Assembly: GCA_030762175.1 (NCBI GenBank)
Contig: CM060833.1
Span: forward strand, 2,581,501 to 2,645,500
DNA: 64,000 bases
Origin: Metallyticus violacea
Lineage: Eukaryota > Arthropoda > Insecta > Mantodea > Metallyticidae
Reading direction: 5' to 3'
The notes under the pieces were generated by a model that saw nothing but the letters and a program-made list of their open reading frames with translations, was not told the origin of the DNA and did not search any database. Each line of letters starts with the position of its first letter. The stretch's first letter is position 1. Of the stretch, positions 13,232 through 27,200 are shown in pieces. Position numbers and translations under genes: made by a program.

Positions 13232-15200
13232 GAAGTAAACGTCCCAGGCCTAAGTTTAGGGTACTTCCCCTGCGTTAGCAATTTATGAGGACTGAGGAAA
13301 ACCTGGAAAAAGCTCAGTCAGGGAGAACGGTTCTGGCGGGCATCGAACCCCAGACCTCCCGCTCACGAGTCCGCGCCTCAACGACCTCGGGCACCCATGG
13401 CGGTACAATAGCCCTTTGCCCTGACTTTGGTCTACGTGGACACTTTGTTTATCATCATGCTCCAACACTTGTTTACAGTGTGAACCTGTATAAACAAATG
13501 ACCTCTTTGTCTCCTTTTCTTGGTGTTTTCAGGCATGCTGCATGGCGTGCAGCAATATTAAAATGTGCCCCGCAAGTTTTTGCATTTCTTGAACCCCTGT
13601 GTCTTTTAGAATTCTCCAGAATTTATCTTTGTTCCCCTCAAATGGTATATTTTCCTTAACAGCATTCAGGAAGGTTTTTTTTTTTTTTTTTTTTTTTTTT
13701 CCTCTGCCCACAAAACTCCAAAAACGTTCTGCGCACCACACATTTTGCAAAAGCGCCATGTTCAATTTTCGTTGGATGTGGACGGCTTTTCCAGGAGTTC
13801 ACAGCATTCTTTTATCTTTTTTCTTCTTTACAAAACTTTAGCACAGTGTTTATGACATGTCTGCTTTGCTAGTGTGATGATTTTTAGGCGGAGTTTCTTG
13901 CGTACGAACATTTCCGATACGACTTGCTGACTGCAGCGATGTGTCAGAAAGGGGTACCTGACGCAATCAGGTTGATGCCTGCAATGTTTCTTCAGACCGG
14001 TTTGTGTTGCTCGTTTCTTAATTTGGACAGGATACTTAAAGTGTATCCATGCCTCCTGTGTTTACAACTGCACAGTACGAGAGTGGTGAAAGAATCATAG
14101 GACAGAATTTTTAGCACACAGAGCTGATTCTGTTACTTGCGTTAATACCACACTAACCTCTTCCCCCCCCCCCCCAGATAATTAACAGACACGGAGCGTG
14201 ATCATGCAGGAATCTGCCACTGCTCACACTGGGAATAATTCCATGAGAGCAATTGACATTATGTTTCTACAAGACAGAGTTATTAGTAGCGATTTGTGGC
14301 CACCTCGGTCTCCCGATTTAACAGCCTGCGATTATCTCTGGGGTAAATTAAAAAAAAAAATGCTGTGTACAAGAACAACCTGCATACCATACAAGAACTC
14401 AAAGATAATGTTCGTCAGGAAAGTGTTCGCATTTCTTAAAATGAACTACAGCGAGTGATGGATAATTTCTTAAAGAGATGTTAAAATGTGTAGAGAATGA
14501 AGGGGGGCAGTTTCAACACCTCATTTGATAATTTGGTAATTAAGAGTCTCTTAAATTGCTTTGTGTATTGTTGTATGGTTGGCTGTTTTATTGTTTTACC
14601 CTACCGCTGATCAGGTTGACCGGCTAACCGACTAGCGAGCGGCTCACGCCCATAGGCAAAACACTCCGGGGGGAAAAAAAACCTGATCAATGTATGTAAT
14701 GTAATTGGAACTTTTTTAATACTGTTTAACGCCCGTTTTACTACTGAGACAGTGGGCACTGATGATACATGAAATGAAATGAAAAATTGGGAAAGGATAT
14801 TTTTTAAAGGAAGAAAACGTTCCAGGCCTAAGTTTAGAGTACCTCCCCGGCGTTTGCCGTTTATGAGAACTGAGGAAAACTTTGAAAAAATCTCAGTCAG
14901 GGATGGCGGTCCTGGCGGGATTCGCACCCCAGAACTCCGCGCCTTAACGACCTCGACCACTCGTGGCGGTGTAATTGGAACTATTACAGAAAAGAAAAGT
15001 AGATTATTAAAATATAATGTGTGAGTAGAACTTAACACCCTTATAGCTTCACTTACTATTTCTTTAGCTCATGTTTCGCAGCCCCTTGTCTGCATCATCA
15101 GCTGTTTGTCGACTGTAATTGGAGGATATACTGTAATGCTGGTGGACACCTTTGTGCTAGCAAATTGTATTTTCTTTTCCTGTTGATAAACCCTTTCGTT

Positions 15201-15236
<36 letters not shown>

Positions 15237-18200
15237 GTTTGAAAAATATTTTAGTAAATAAGTTCCATTAACCGATTTTTTATATTTTTGAATCTCATGT
15301 TTACCCACGTGTTTAGTATTGTGTTCTACCGACTTTAGAAATTTCGTGATTTGTTGTTCAGAAATAGGTCCCATGGCGGATTTCTCTGTTTGTTTATACT
15401 TTACGTTTGTGTTGTGTTCTTTCCATCGCATAGCTAGCTATATTCCTTTTTGTATTTCCAATATGTGCAATTTATATGATAAATTCCTGATTTTTTAACT
15501 GCTGGTATAGTATCTACATTTTGGATGCTAATAAAATGTTTTATATTAAATTTATTCTTTGGTATAAATTGGTATTAGCTTCCTTAAATATATTTTGAAA
15601 TTTTTTGCTTAGCTCTTTCCATTCCCGAAAAATACACCATCCATATGAAAAAAGCAAGCAATTTGACCTTGAAATGGCATTGGGAATTGCATTTCAAGGA
15701 TGAATTTAGTTAGCCATCTTATGTTCCCTTGTGAACACTTCAAATTTTGTCTGAAGCATTTTTATATTTACTCCTTCGTTTTGGAGAAAAATGACGTGAT
15801 ACTATAAATGCTTCACTCGGTACATTATAAATATTTCATAATAGATTATTTTGTTTAGTTAATATTACGTATTTATCCTAATGTGTAATTTTAGGACAAT
15901 ATGACCACTCTGTTGTGCAATCAACGACGAAGTAGTAAAATATAACAAAAGTGGATACGAAGGAAAGATGTATGTCAGGCGGAGCGTAGTTATGACGTGT
16001 TTTCGCGCCTCAAGACAAATTTACTTTCGAGCGAGTCAATCGTTTTTAAACATTTTGAAGGGTCGCGGGTGACCTGAGCTTACATTTGCAAACCCCGTGG
16101 GTGCCCGTAAACCACGTAAGTTATTTTTTACGGGAGTATATAGCGAGCAATTCGCCTCCTTGGGATTTCTACTTCAACTGTCATTTTTTCGTCACGTCCA
16201 CAAAACTTAAACACTTCGACCCAAGAACCATGTGACAGGGTGTTAAGAGTTAAATTGCTGATGGCTCGTTAGCTTCGAAAAATCAACCGTTCGAGTAGTG
16301 GAAAATTTGTGTATAGTAGTTAGAGGGCCGGTGACCTAAACGCGAGTACATTGCTGTCCTAAGATCAAAGTCACATTCAAATCTCCGTCTCAAAGTAATG
16401 TTACGACGTAGGTCACGTTTTCGGGTTTTTTTTTTTGTTTTTTTTCATGAACACCTGCTAATGTTACACTGCGTAGTGCAATTATTGCAACAAAAATTAT
16501 TGTAAAGCATAAAAATTATATTATACCAATGCTTTTTAAAACATTTCTTAAATACTGCAATTGGACTATCTGTGATATTTATTAGTATAATCATCCTAAT
16601 TATGTTTAATTCAATTAATTACATTTTTGAACATAAGTAAATGTGAATAACTTTACATTAATGTGAAATGACAAACATAAGACATTGAATGTTTCCGACT
16701 CTTTTAGATATTCTTACTTACAAAAGAAAGTAAAATAACGTAATGCATGTTTAAAATCAATATAAATTGTCCTGCAATTTAAAAATAAAAAATCTCGCAA
16801 ACACTTTCTCCTGTTGGAAAATGAATTGTTTTCCGTAACAGATAAAACCAGAAATGAGAGTGTGGGGAAAAAAACTAATATGTAAGATTTAAACCAGGTG
16901 GTACACGCGCTTTATGTAAAAATATAGCTGCCATTTCTCTATCTCTGAGTAAACTTTCACAGCATTGTGTAGGTAAAGCATCAATAAGAGTTAGACTAAA
17001 AGCATCATCAAAATCCTTACAGTGAGATAAGGCATGTTGGGCAACAGGCAAGGGAGACTCGGTTTTAACAGAACGTCTATGATTGTTCATGCGTAGCGAA
17101 ACAACAGTAGAAGTTAAACCAATATAAAATGCTTTGCAAAGCTTACAAGATAACATATATACGACGTTCTTGGAAGAACAAGTAGCAAATGAAGAAATGT
17201 TAAATTCTCTGGATAAATTAGGACTGTGGAATGAATGACACGGTATAATTAGCGCACAGGTTTTACATTTAGGGCGTTGGCAAGGATATGAGCCAGCAAA
17301 GGGACGTGGTAAATTCGGAGGAGATAGGTTTCGGCGAAATATACTTTTAAGGTTAGGGGGTGTTCTGAAAGTAAGGCGGGGTACAATTTTAGAAAAATCA
17401 TTTAAAGATGAGTGCATTAACAAAATATCGTGACATTCTTTCAAAATAGGTCTGATGCTTTCAATTCCAGGCACGTAAGTAGTAACTAGGTTGATGAAGT
17501 TCTTGTTAGAGGTTTTAGGTTTGCATTGGACAGTTTTGTGCGCTGGGATTATACGGGATTTTAAAAGAGCGGAAGGATAATTTTGGTTTTGGAACTTTTA
17601 AGTTAGGTTTTTAATATACTTGTCAAGAGATGAAAAGTTGTTACAAAGACGATGACCACGGATTGAAAGAGAAAAAGGAATAAATCTTTTGATATGCAAG
17701 GGATGACAGCTATCAAAATGAAGATACTGTTGTAAATTGTAGGCTTAATGTGCACAGACGTAAGAAAAGAGCCATTGCATAAAGAAATAACAATATCTAG
17801 GAACGTAGTAGCATTGGGAGAGACAGAGGAAGTGAACTTAACTGAAAATTTGGAGTTAGGATTAGTAAGGAACTGGTCGAGAGATTCTGAGCCATGAGTC
17901 CAAAGCACGAATATATCATCAATATATCTCAGCCATAATAATGGTGCCAAAGGTTTTGACTTAAGAAAGTCCTCCTCTAAGCGAGCCATAAAAAGATTGG
18001 CATAAGACGGTGCCATCCTGGTGCCCATTGCACCACCTTTAATTTGTAGATAATGTTTATTATTAAAACTAAACTCATTGCGAGTGAGGACTAGATAAGC
18101 AAGATGACAAATGAAATCTGTGGATGGGGTACGAAGAGGTGCTCGAGAGTCCAAGAAATGTCTAACAGCTGGGGAATGTTGGTATAAAGTGACGTCACAT

Positions 18201-21200
18201 CGACAGTGGCCACAAGTATATTAAAATGTGCCATAAGGTCGACTTTCTTAAGTATATAAAAACATATGGTAGGAATCTTTGATACATGATGGCCCGGTAA
18301 TAAAATCTACTAAAGCAAAATGCGTTTGTTGTAGGAATGGAATAGTGTCAAAAATGAGATTTCAAAGACAGATAAAAGAATGTTTGCAATTCACATGCTG
18401 CCGCAGCATCTTTAATAAAACACAAAGTAGTTTGCATCTTATCAAAGCGTCCACAGTTTGAAAAAATATAACTATTTATCCTGCAAATATCCTGACAGGT
18501 ATCTATGAAATTAACTGCAAAGGCTGTGATATATTAAAAAGACGAAAAGAAATGTAGAAAGCCATACTGAAAACTTTAAAAATATCCCTCATAAAGAGAT
18601 AGAGAAATGAACTGTAGCAGCCTACTCTGGTCAAAAACCATAACTAAATTATTAAAACACACTAGAAGCCATTTAAAATAAAAAAACAAGGGGGAAATTA
18701 TTCATCATCAGAAATAAAATGCAGATAATGAACTTCAATATGTTCCTTCGACCGCCTACAGAGTCAGTCTCCTGCTGTTGAAGGCAGCGAACGTCCCCAA
18801 AATATGTCCAATTAAAATCATATAAGTGACGTAATAAATCAACTCCAGCATAGTACCTTTCGGTTTCAACTCGGTCAATATCACATACGCACTTGGTGGG
18901 GGCTGATTTATTCACTAATACACAGAGGGTGCCAAAAAATGTATACACACTTGAAGTAAAGAAAAAATTGCGTTAACATAACAAAATTGAATTCACACAA
19001 ACAGAAAATGATGAGCACTAATCATCTTAGACTTTTACAGTTACAACAGTTGCACAAAGTGCCCACTATCGGCGTCGATACACTTCTGAGTACGTTGAAC
19101 TGCTGATTGAGTAACGTTTGCGAAAGTGTCCTCAGCGATTGCAGCACATGCCGTTTCAATTTCTTCCCGAAGTGCTGTCAATGTAGCTGGTTTTCTACGG
19201 TATACAACATCCTTAAGAGTTCCCCATAGGTAGAAGTCCAACGGAGTTAGATCCGGAGAACGCGGTGGAAACTCAATCGGACCTCTTCTTCCTATCCAAT
19301 GCCTTGGAAGATTGTCATCAAGGTACGCACGTACATCTCGGTGGTAACATGATGATCTGAAAGATCTGCCCTTGTGAACTTCGCATACGATACCACGAGT
19401 CTCAAATGTGTGCAATTGTTATTCGCGTTGGCGTTCTGTTCTGTACACACGTCTCCATTGCCTTTGAACCTCAACAACATTCTCGGTTTTCCAATATCAC
19501 ATCAAAATTGCGTTCCGCTGTTCAAACGATAATCTTGGCTCCATTTTGTTGTAGCAACGCTAGCATAACGTAATGTGAGTCACACCTGTTTACAGAATAT
19601 CATACGATACTCTTGACTTCATTTGTTCATTGTTGATTTACCTGTCACTATCAACGCTATCATAATGTATGTGAGTCACATCTGTTTATAGAACATCATG
19701 CTACACATTACTGTTGTTTTTCGATCCAACTTTGAAATATATAAAATAGATGTCTACTGTGAAAGTGTGTATACATTTTTGGCACCCTCGGTATTCAAAA
19801 AATTAATGAGTTCCTATGCTCTTCAGTTACTGACGTGCGGTTTGGATTAGAACATTTTTCTAAATCCTCTTGTAACCCCCACAAGGGGTTATGCACGTTA
19901 CTTTGTACTGCCTTAGAGAATATCAGTCAATGTTCCTGACTTAGCGCCATGCACCCAAAAGTGTTTTCAGATTTAGTTGCAATATAAAGAACGTGCTGCT
20001 GTACACTTTGAAAATATGCAACAAAAGTTTATCAAAAGCAACGGTACTTACATTGCAATAAGACTGGCAGCATTGGGATGTACATGAACACGATGATACA
20101 GGTATAGCAGAATCCAAAATTGAACAGCGATTTGGATGCGTCATTGCCCATCTTGTAAAACAATCCTCCAATGATCAATATCAGAAATAAATACATCCCT
20201 GCTTTCAGACACAAATATCCCTGCAATACAAAACATATTTCATTTTACTTTTAACCCCTCTCGTGACGGGGGTTTACAGTACGTAATGCTATCATTGCCA
20301 CTTTGTACTGAGCTTAGCTGCTTTAGATCCTCAAGAAAACTCATGATCTTAACTTCCATGTTACTCCAAATTAAACGTCTAAAAACAGAAAATGCAGTTA
20401 GTAGCTAAATAGTGTTGCTTGTCATGTTTGTTTAATGCGGGGCACCACAGGCGCTGGACTCTGATAAAACTATCAACTTGGAAAGATTTGTTTTTTACTC
20501 ACAGTATCTCTCCATGTTTGGAGCAACATCCTGTGCGTCAGTATGCGAAATTGTGTCCAGGAGGAACACGTGAAATTGTACAGTTTGTCATCTTCAAGAA
20601 CACCACCGGTTGATGTCTTCACAGTTTCAATGTCGCTGCCACCATTAAGATCTACAAGCACAGAAAGAACTGTACACCTCGACAGCCTTCAAGTTCTACC
20701 TCTCGGTGTAACTTACAATATTAGGATAGCTAAAGATTGGATTCTAATTAAACAAATGATTTTTCTGCACTAAGATAAATGTCATAAACCAGCATAAATA
20801 TAAAATATTATTTGATATAAAAACTGGTATTTTCGAAAAAGTCTTACAAACAAGAAATCTGGGTTTAATTTTATTTTTTACTTTGATTTATTTCATTACA
20901 ATTAGCTATTTTTAATTTTATAAAATGCTATCATACAGAAAAGTTGTCAATGCATACGTGTGCATGGAGAGGGAGAAAACCCTAGAGAACTGATTTCTTG
21001 CAAAAAATTAGAAAACTACTGGCAGTGTCTAACTATAAATTACTACTCTACACTTATAAATAGGGAGTGAATTTTTATGTAAATAAATATTTTTCTATAT
21101 AATAGTAAGCAAGTAATGAGCTAACAGGCTATATACAATAAATATAAGAAAATACCACTGTGTATTTGAACATAAATTCTGTTTTAAAAATGCTAACAAA

Positions 21201-24200
21201 TGCTGCATATTTGCAACATTGTGATATTTTATTGCATAAAATAACACACAAAATTTGTTCTCTAATTATTACACGTTGTAAGACCTTTACTCATCCTCGT
21301 GTTGAGATATTTTTCAAAGAAAACTCCGATGGATGCAATGCACCTGTCCCAGCGCTTCTGCCGGTCTTCAAAGACATGCTGGACAGGAACTTCATACTAG
21401 CCAGCACCTCTCTGATGATGGAACGTGTTTCTTCAATTAGAAAAGTAAGGCTAAATCTGGACTATAGGGAGGGTGAACAACACACTTCTCTCCGATTTTC
21501 GTGAGATATTCAGCAACAAATTTGCGATGCGATACGGCCTTGCAGAGCTTTACGGTCTTGCCCAGTTACAGGCAGGACACGCTGATAAGAATGTCGAAAA
21601 ATGAGAAGCTATAACTTTCCAAGCAGAAGCAACCACTCACAGCTTTGCCGTTAGCTTGAAATGATGTAACCAAGTCTCATCAGCAATGATTAGAAACTCA
21701 GCAACCTACTGTGGTATCATCTTGAACTGATTACAGCAGTCTCATGTCAAATATTTGGTTACCAAAGTGTGGGTGACCCCAGTGCTCAATTTCGACGATC
21801 GTATTTCAAATGACAACAGCGGTATTAATGTTTCTAATGCAGCTCCGTTCATCTTCCTTTGAAATTGATTGCGTCCATTTATTAAACATTTTTTGATCAT
21901 CTTCGAGCTGTGCTATACGGAAGGCCTCAGCTGTAGATTTGTTGAGACGAAAACAGAATTTCAAAGCAGCATATCACGTGTCACCTCCAGTTTGTTGTAC
22001 GAGGCACGAAACATGTCTCTGCTTGCAGGGGTAAACAATGAAACTAGTACAACATGTGCATTACGCCTAAGTTTTAGTATGTGTAAAACAGTAATCAGGA
22101 ACAGCTCCTATCTTTAATAAATATTTTGAATACTTTTTAATCAGTATTGTCTGTAACTCTACATTCAATATAAGCTGTTTATTTATGAGTATAAATAAAA
22201 AAACAACTTTGTTAAAGTTGCCCACATTATACACTTCTGACATCTTGCATATTGTATAAGGTTCATTCGTTTCTTTGATAAATATTATTAAACCATTAGT
22301 CATTAAAACTATCTACCAAAAGAAATGCAGGGAGTTTAATGACACGAATAAATGATCAGTGAACGTTCAAGAAGTATTTAATATGAACCATGTAGTGATG
22401 GGGTGATAGTTTTTTCAGCTAAGCCATTTCCGTAGTTTGTTTACCAATTGATGTCTTTTTTCATAAAAAAGAATACACAATTCTTTTCTGGTAGATTGTC
22501 AAACAAGTTGTATCATATGCACCATAGGTTGTTTGTCAATGTGTTATATACTGAAGTTGTTCTACTTCGATCACCGGAAAACTGGAAACGACGAAGAGTT
22601 TTGTGAAGCAGTCACAGAAGAAGCCCAAACTTGCATAGTGAGGGGGGGGGGGTGCCAAACTGAGCTGAAGAAGTTCATGGGCTCTGTACCGTCATTCAGA
22701 ACCATTTATTGCTGGATAAATGAATTTAAACGTGGCCAAACGAGCACTGCAGATGTTGCACGTTCCGGACGACCGACTGAGGTTTCTTCTGAAGAAATGG
22801 TCCATAAATTCATGGTATCGTGACAGAAGACCCTGCATGAAGTTCTGCATATGAGGAAGCTGAGTGCGCGATGGGTGTCCCGCATGTTGACTCCAGACCA
22901 AAAGCTCTTGAGGAAGAAAATTTCAAAATCGCGTTTGGTAAAGTTGCAGCACTGCTGGCGTAGTAGACACGGCAGTCACAACAGTTTAGTCGGCGAGAAA
23001 AGCGACTGCAGCCTTTTCTTGGGACTCACAGGGTAGCATGATGATTGATTATTATAAAACAACAACTGTTGTTGCACCGTTTGCATAGCGAGCTGTAGCA
23101 GAAGCGACCAAGGTTGGCACGCAAAACACAGCGTTCCTCCACCATGACAACGCGTGTGTTCACATCGACCGCTGCCATGGTAAAAGTGCACAAGCTGGCT
23201 TCGAAATAGTTTTCCAACCACCCTATTCCCCATATTTGGTTTTTGCCCCTTTCATAAGCTCAAAATTTGGCTTGGGGGGAAGAAATATTCGATGAACGAA
23301 CAGGTTATCTGTAAATAATATTACACACAGTTCCAAAGACATTTTTCTTTTCTGCGGGAATAATAACATGGGGTCTCGGTTGACCAAATTATTGAGATCA
23401 AAGCAGATTATGTTCAAAATTAATTTTTGTATCTGCAAAAAAAATAAATAAATAAATAAATCTCTCTGCCATACTCAATCTGCCCTTTTAAGTAGTAAAG
23501 AGAGTCATTTACAGGCTGTTATCTTCAACACGTGAATTCTATTATGTGGGTAATAAATGACACGGGTGTAGTTTTTGATACGCAGGATTTATATTCAAAT
23601 AAAATTAATTTCAACTTAACATTACTAAGTCATTTTAATTACTGCATATACGATTAAAACACGAAATAATAACTAACAACACTATGACTACATTATAATG
23701 ATGAAAAAACGCTTCAAACTAAAATAACAGGAGAACTGGTGGTGGGAAGGCACAGAAATTAAAGTTGTCAAGAAAATTGATTACCTGGGGGTTAGACTGT
23801 CTAGTAATTAGAAAAGGAGCGACCAAAAAAGGAAGGAAAAGCAGCCATGAGTGTAATCAGATCTTGTTATACAAAATATGCAAGTAAAATGGTTAGAGAG
23901 AATATATGACTCAATAGTGGAGTGCAGAATGTTGTATAGGATAGAAATTTGGGGGCAGATGGAGAATGGAAAGGAATAAACGTGATAAATAGACTATTTT
24001 CTATGCTTACCTACATTTTCACCTAACAAGGTTGTTCTAATGGAACTGGGAAGATTGAGTTATCTAAAGTACTGAAATATTGGTACAGATTAAGGAGACT
24101 AGAAGAGCAGAATACATTAATCAGTACTGGTTTGGTAGCACAAGGAAAAATTAAGGGGAGAGAAACTTGGATATCTAAAATCCAAAATATCCTACGAGAA

Positions 24201-27200
24201 GTGGGCATGGGCTTAATATGGTATGAGAATAAAAGAATGGAAAAAAGGATTTTGGAAAGAAATAAAAGTAACAATTGAGGAAATTGAAAAACAGGAAAAA
24301 GGGGCTGGTATTAATGTCAAAAAAAATTCTAAAATTATATAGCACGGTAATAAAGTATTTGGGAACAAAAAGATCTATTGAAACCTGTGATAAGGGAGCT
24401 TGGGAAGGACTGACATGGTTTAGAACATAGGAGCAATATATTTAAGAGGATTAAAAAATGGATACACTAAGGGAATATGTCCTACGTGTAAAGAACCAGA
24501 TAGTACTTGGCATTGTATACTAGAATGTAAACAAACCAGGTTTTGGAGGGAACAGTTCGATTTATGAAAGTGGCAAAGTTTACCAAAGGATAATAAGAGG
24601 CAGAAGAATTTTAAATTTTAGATGAGTTGAAAATATTAATGAATACAACGAGAAGGTTATGGAAGGAGGACAAGACAAATGAATATGTATCCCCTTTACA
24701 TATTCAACCTGGTGTTAATTACAATGGGATACGGAAGAAGCGCAACTCCATAAATTGAGGGTGATTAAGTGGCAAATTTAAATGATTTAATAATAATAGT
24801 TACTTAATGGAAATGCATCTTGATTACTTTGACTTCAACATGTTTGCTTGTTTGTGAAAATGGCATAAGAATCTATACACACTTTCACAGTAGATATCTA
24901 TTTAATATATTTCTAAGTTACAACATTAACGTGTAGTATGATGTTCTGTAAACAGATGTGACTCACATTACGTTATGCTAGCGTAGCTACAACAAAATGG
25001 AGCCAAGATTATCGTTTGAACAGCGGAAAGCAATTTTGAAGTGATATTGGAAAACCGAGAATTTTGAGGGAACAATAATTGGCCTAGTGCACCAGAACAT
25101 GATGCGCACTTCCGTCTTACCCGCCATTCATACACTCTTTGGAAATGACGATTACTTCCAACAGGAGGGTGCGCCACCACATTACCGCCGAGATGTACCT
25201 TGATGACAATGTTCTAAGGCACTGAACAGGACGAAAAGGTTCGATTGAGTTCCCACCGCGTTCTCCGGATCTAACTCCGTTGAACTTCTACCTATGGGGA
25301 ACTCTTAAGGATGTTGTATACCGTAGAAAACCAGCCACACTGACATCACTTCGGGAAGAAATTGAAACGGCATGTGCTGTAACCGCTGAGGACACTTTCG
25401 CAAACGTTGCTCAATCAGTAGTTCAACGTACTCAGAAGTGTATCGACACCGATGGTGGGCATTTTGAGCAACTGTTGTAACTGTAAAAGTCTAAGATGAT
25501 TAGTGCTCATCATTTTCTGTTTGTGTGAATTCAGTTTTGTTATGTTAACACATTTTTTTTATTTGCTTGAAGTGTGTATACATTTTTGGCACCCCCTGTA
25601 TGTTAAAAATATTGCATCTGTATGTATATCGAAAAATGGAAGAAATAACTTCATTCATTCAACAGTACTATGATGCCACACCATTACTCATGAAAGCAAA
25701 GGATGATTCTGTATTTCACTTAGTGATATATTAAACTTAATTTGTATTCAGTTTCTATGAAGTTGTTGTTATGAAAGGCATCAATTCTTTTATGGCCTTC
25801 TTTAATAGTTCGGGATAATCTACAAGCAGTTCGCTGCCGAAAGATAAGTGCTGGTGCCAGGAAAACTATCACTGTTAGCAAAAAATAGACACCTTTAATT
25901 TGATTAAAATGTATTTACCTCATCGTAAATATGTATGAAATTCATTGTTGTATCTACATATTCAAGAACGAACATTGATAGTATTCTAATGCTTCTTGGG
26001 TCGCAGAGGGCCTGCGGACCATAGTTTGAGAACCACTGCTATAGGTTACTTTTGCTTGCAATAAAGTAGTTAGGTTAATCTAGGACAAGTTAGTGATTGT
26101 TAGTGTTTGTTATAGGATTTGAGGTTATAAATGGCCACGCCATACAGTTAAAACTTCAGTCGTGAAGTGTATAACATTACAAACCGTGTAAGATTTGTCA
26201 TATATCGCGTTCAGCATAGTAAACATTTAACACAATGTTTAAATATTTCAGTCAATATGACCCCAACTTACACGTGACTGTGTTGTGAGAGATATCTGTG
26301 TCTTTCGGCCATCGATAACATCTACCGTTGTCAACAGCCGACACCATCTTCTCCAGGTGGTCCCCGTATTCCCCACTGGACACTTCTATCACTGTAACAG
26401 TAAAACACCGTGTTCCCACAAATACGTCTTTATTGTTAATATATTTTATGTACGGGTTAATACTTACATATGATAGATACTATTTAGAAAGAGGAACAAT
26501 AATACTAATAAATTAACAAACAAAACAATTTTAAAATGGTAAGAACAATATTAGCAATGCTAATGCTTTTTTCCATCTGTTTGCCGCGCTGGAAGGGGAG
26601 CAAGCCTGCTTGCTTACTTGTTGACCTTGTTGTGTTGTTCGTTTCTTAATTCGACAGTATACTAAAGTACCTTGTTTTGTGTGTTTACAACGACACAGCG
26701 TGTCTTTATTTACGATTCATATGTGTTAATTCAGCCATCTCGTGAAGTTTCAAGGAAGATTCCCAGTATAGACGTTCCAGGTCGTAAAATAGTCAAAATC
26801 TGTGTAATATATTTCAGAAATTGGAAGTGTCCAGCCTAAGAAACAAAAAAAAAAAAAAAAAAAAAAAACAGCGTAATATTCTCACCGAAGAAAGCTTACA
26901 TGATATTGGTAGTTATTTAGAAAATTCCCCTAGAAAATCTCTTCGTCGTCTTGCACAAGTGGGTCTGTGCAAACTGTGGCACCTGCTCTTCAGTCAGGAG
27001 ACCTCGTAAGTAGGTAAACATTTTGAGAGTGGATTCTGGAAAATGTACAAATATGCGATAGATATTCTTCTCTGGTTCCACCTCCATGTTTATGTGTTTA
27101 CTGGGGCACTGATAAACCGGATAAAAGTTGTGCATCAAGTGCCCCTCCACGATGCACCATTAGTGGTGAAAGAATCTTAAGACCATATTTGTTCAACATG

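Noticed and set aside
13670..13765. Lysine/phenylalanine-rich coding sequence
   Set aside because: The run is a translated homopolymer (poly-T) and has no domain support.
18673..18948. 91-codon minus-strand open frame ([16 protein letters not shown])
   Set aside because: No family recognised, no splice support, and it overlaps the terminus of element J. It was considered as an ABCG exon but matches no expected segment.
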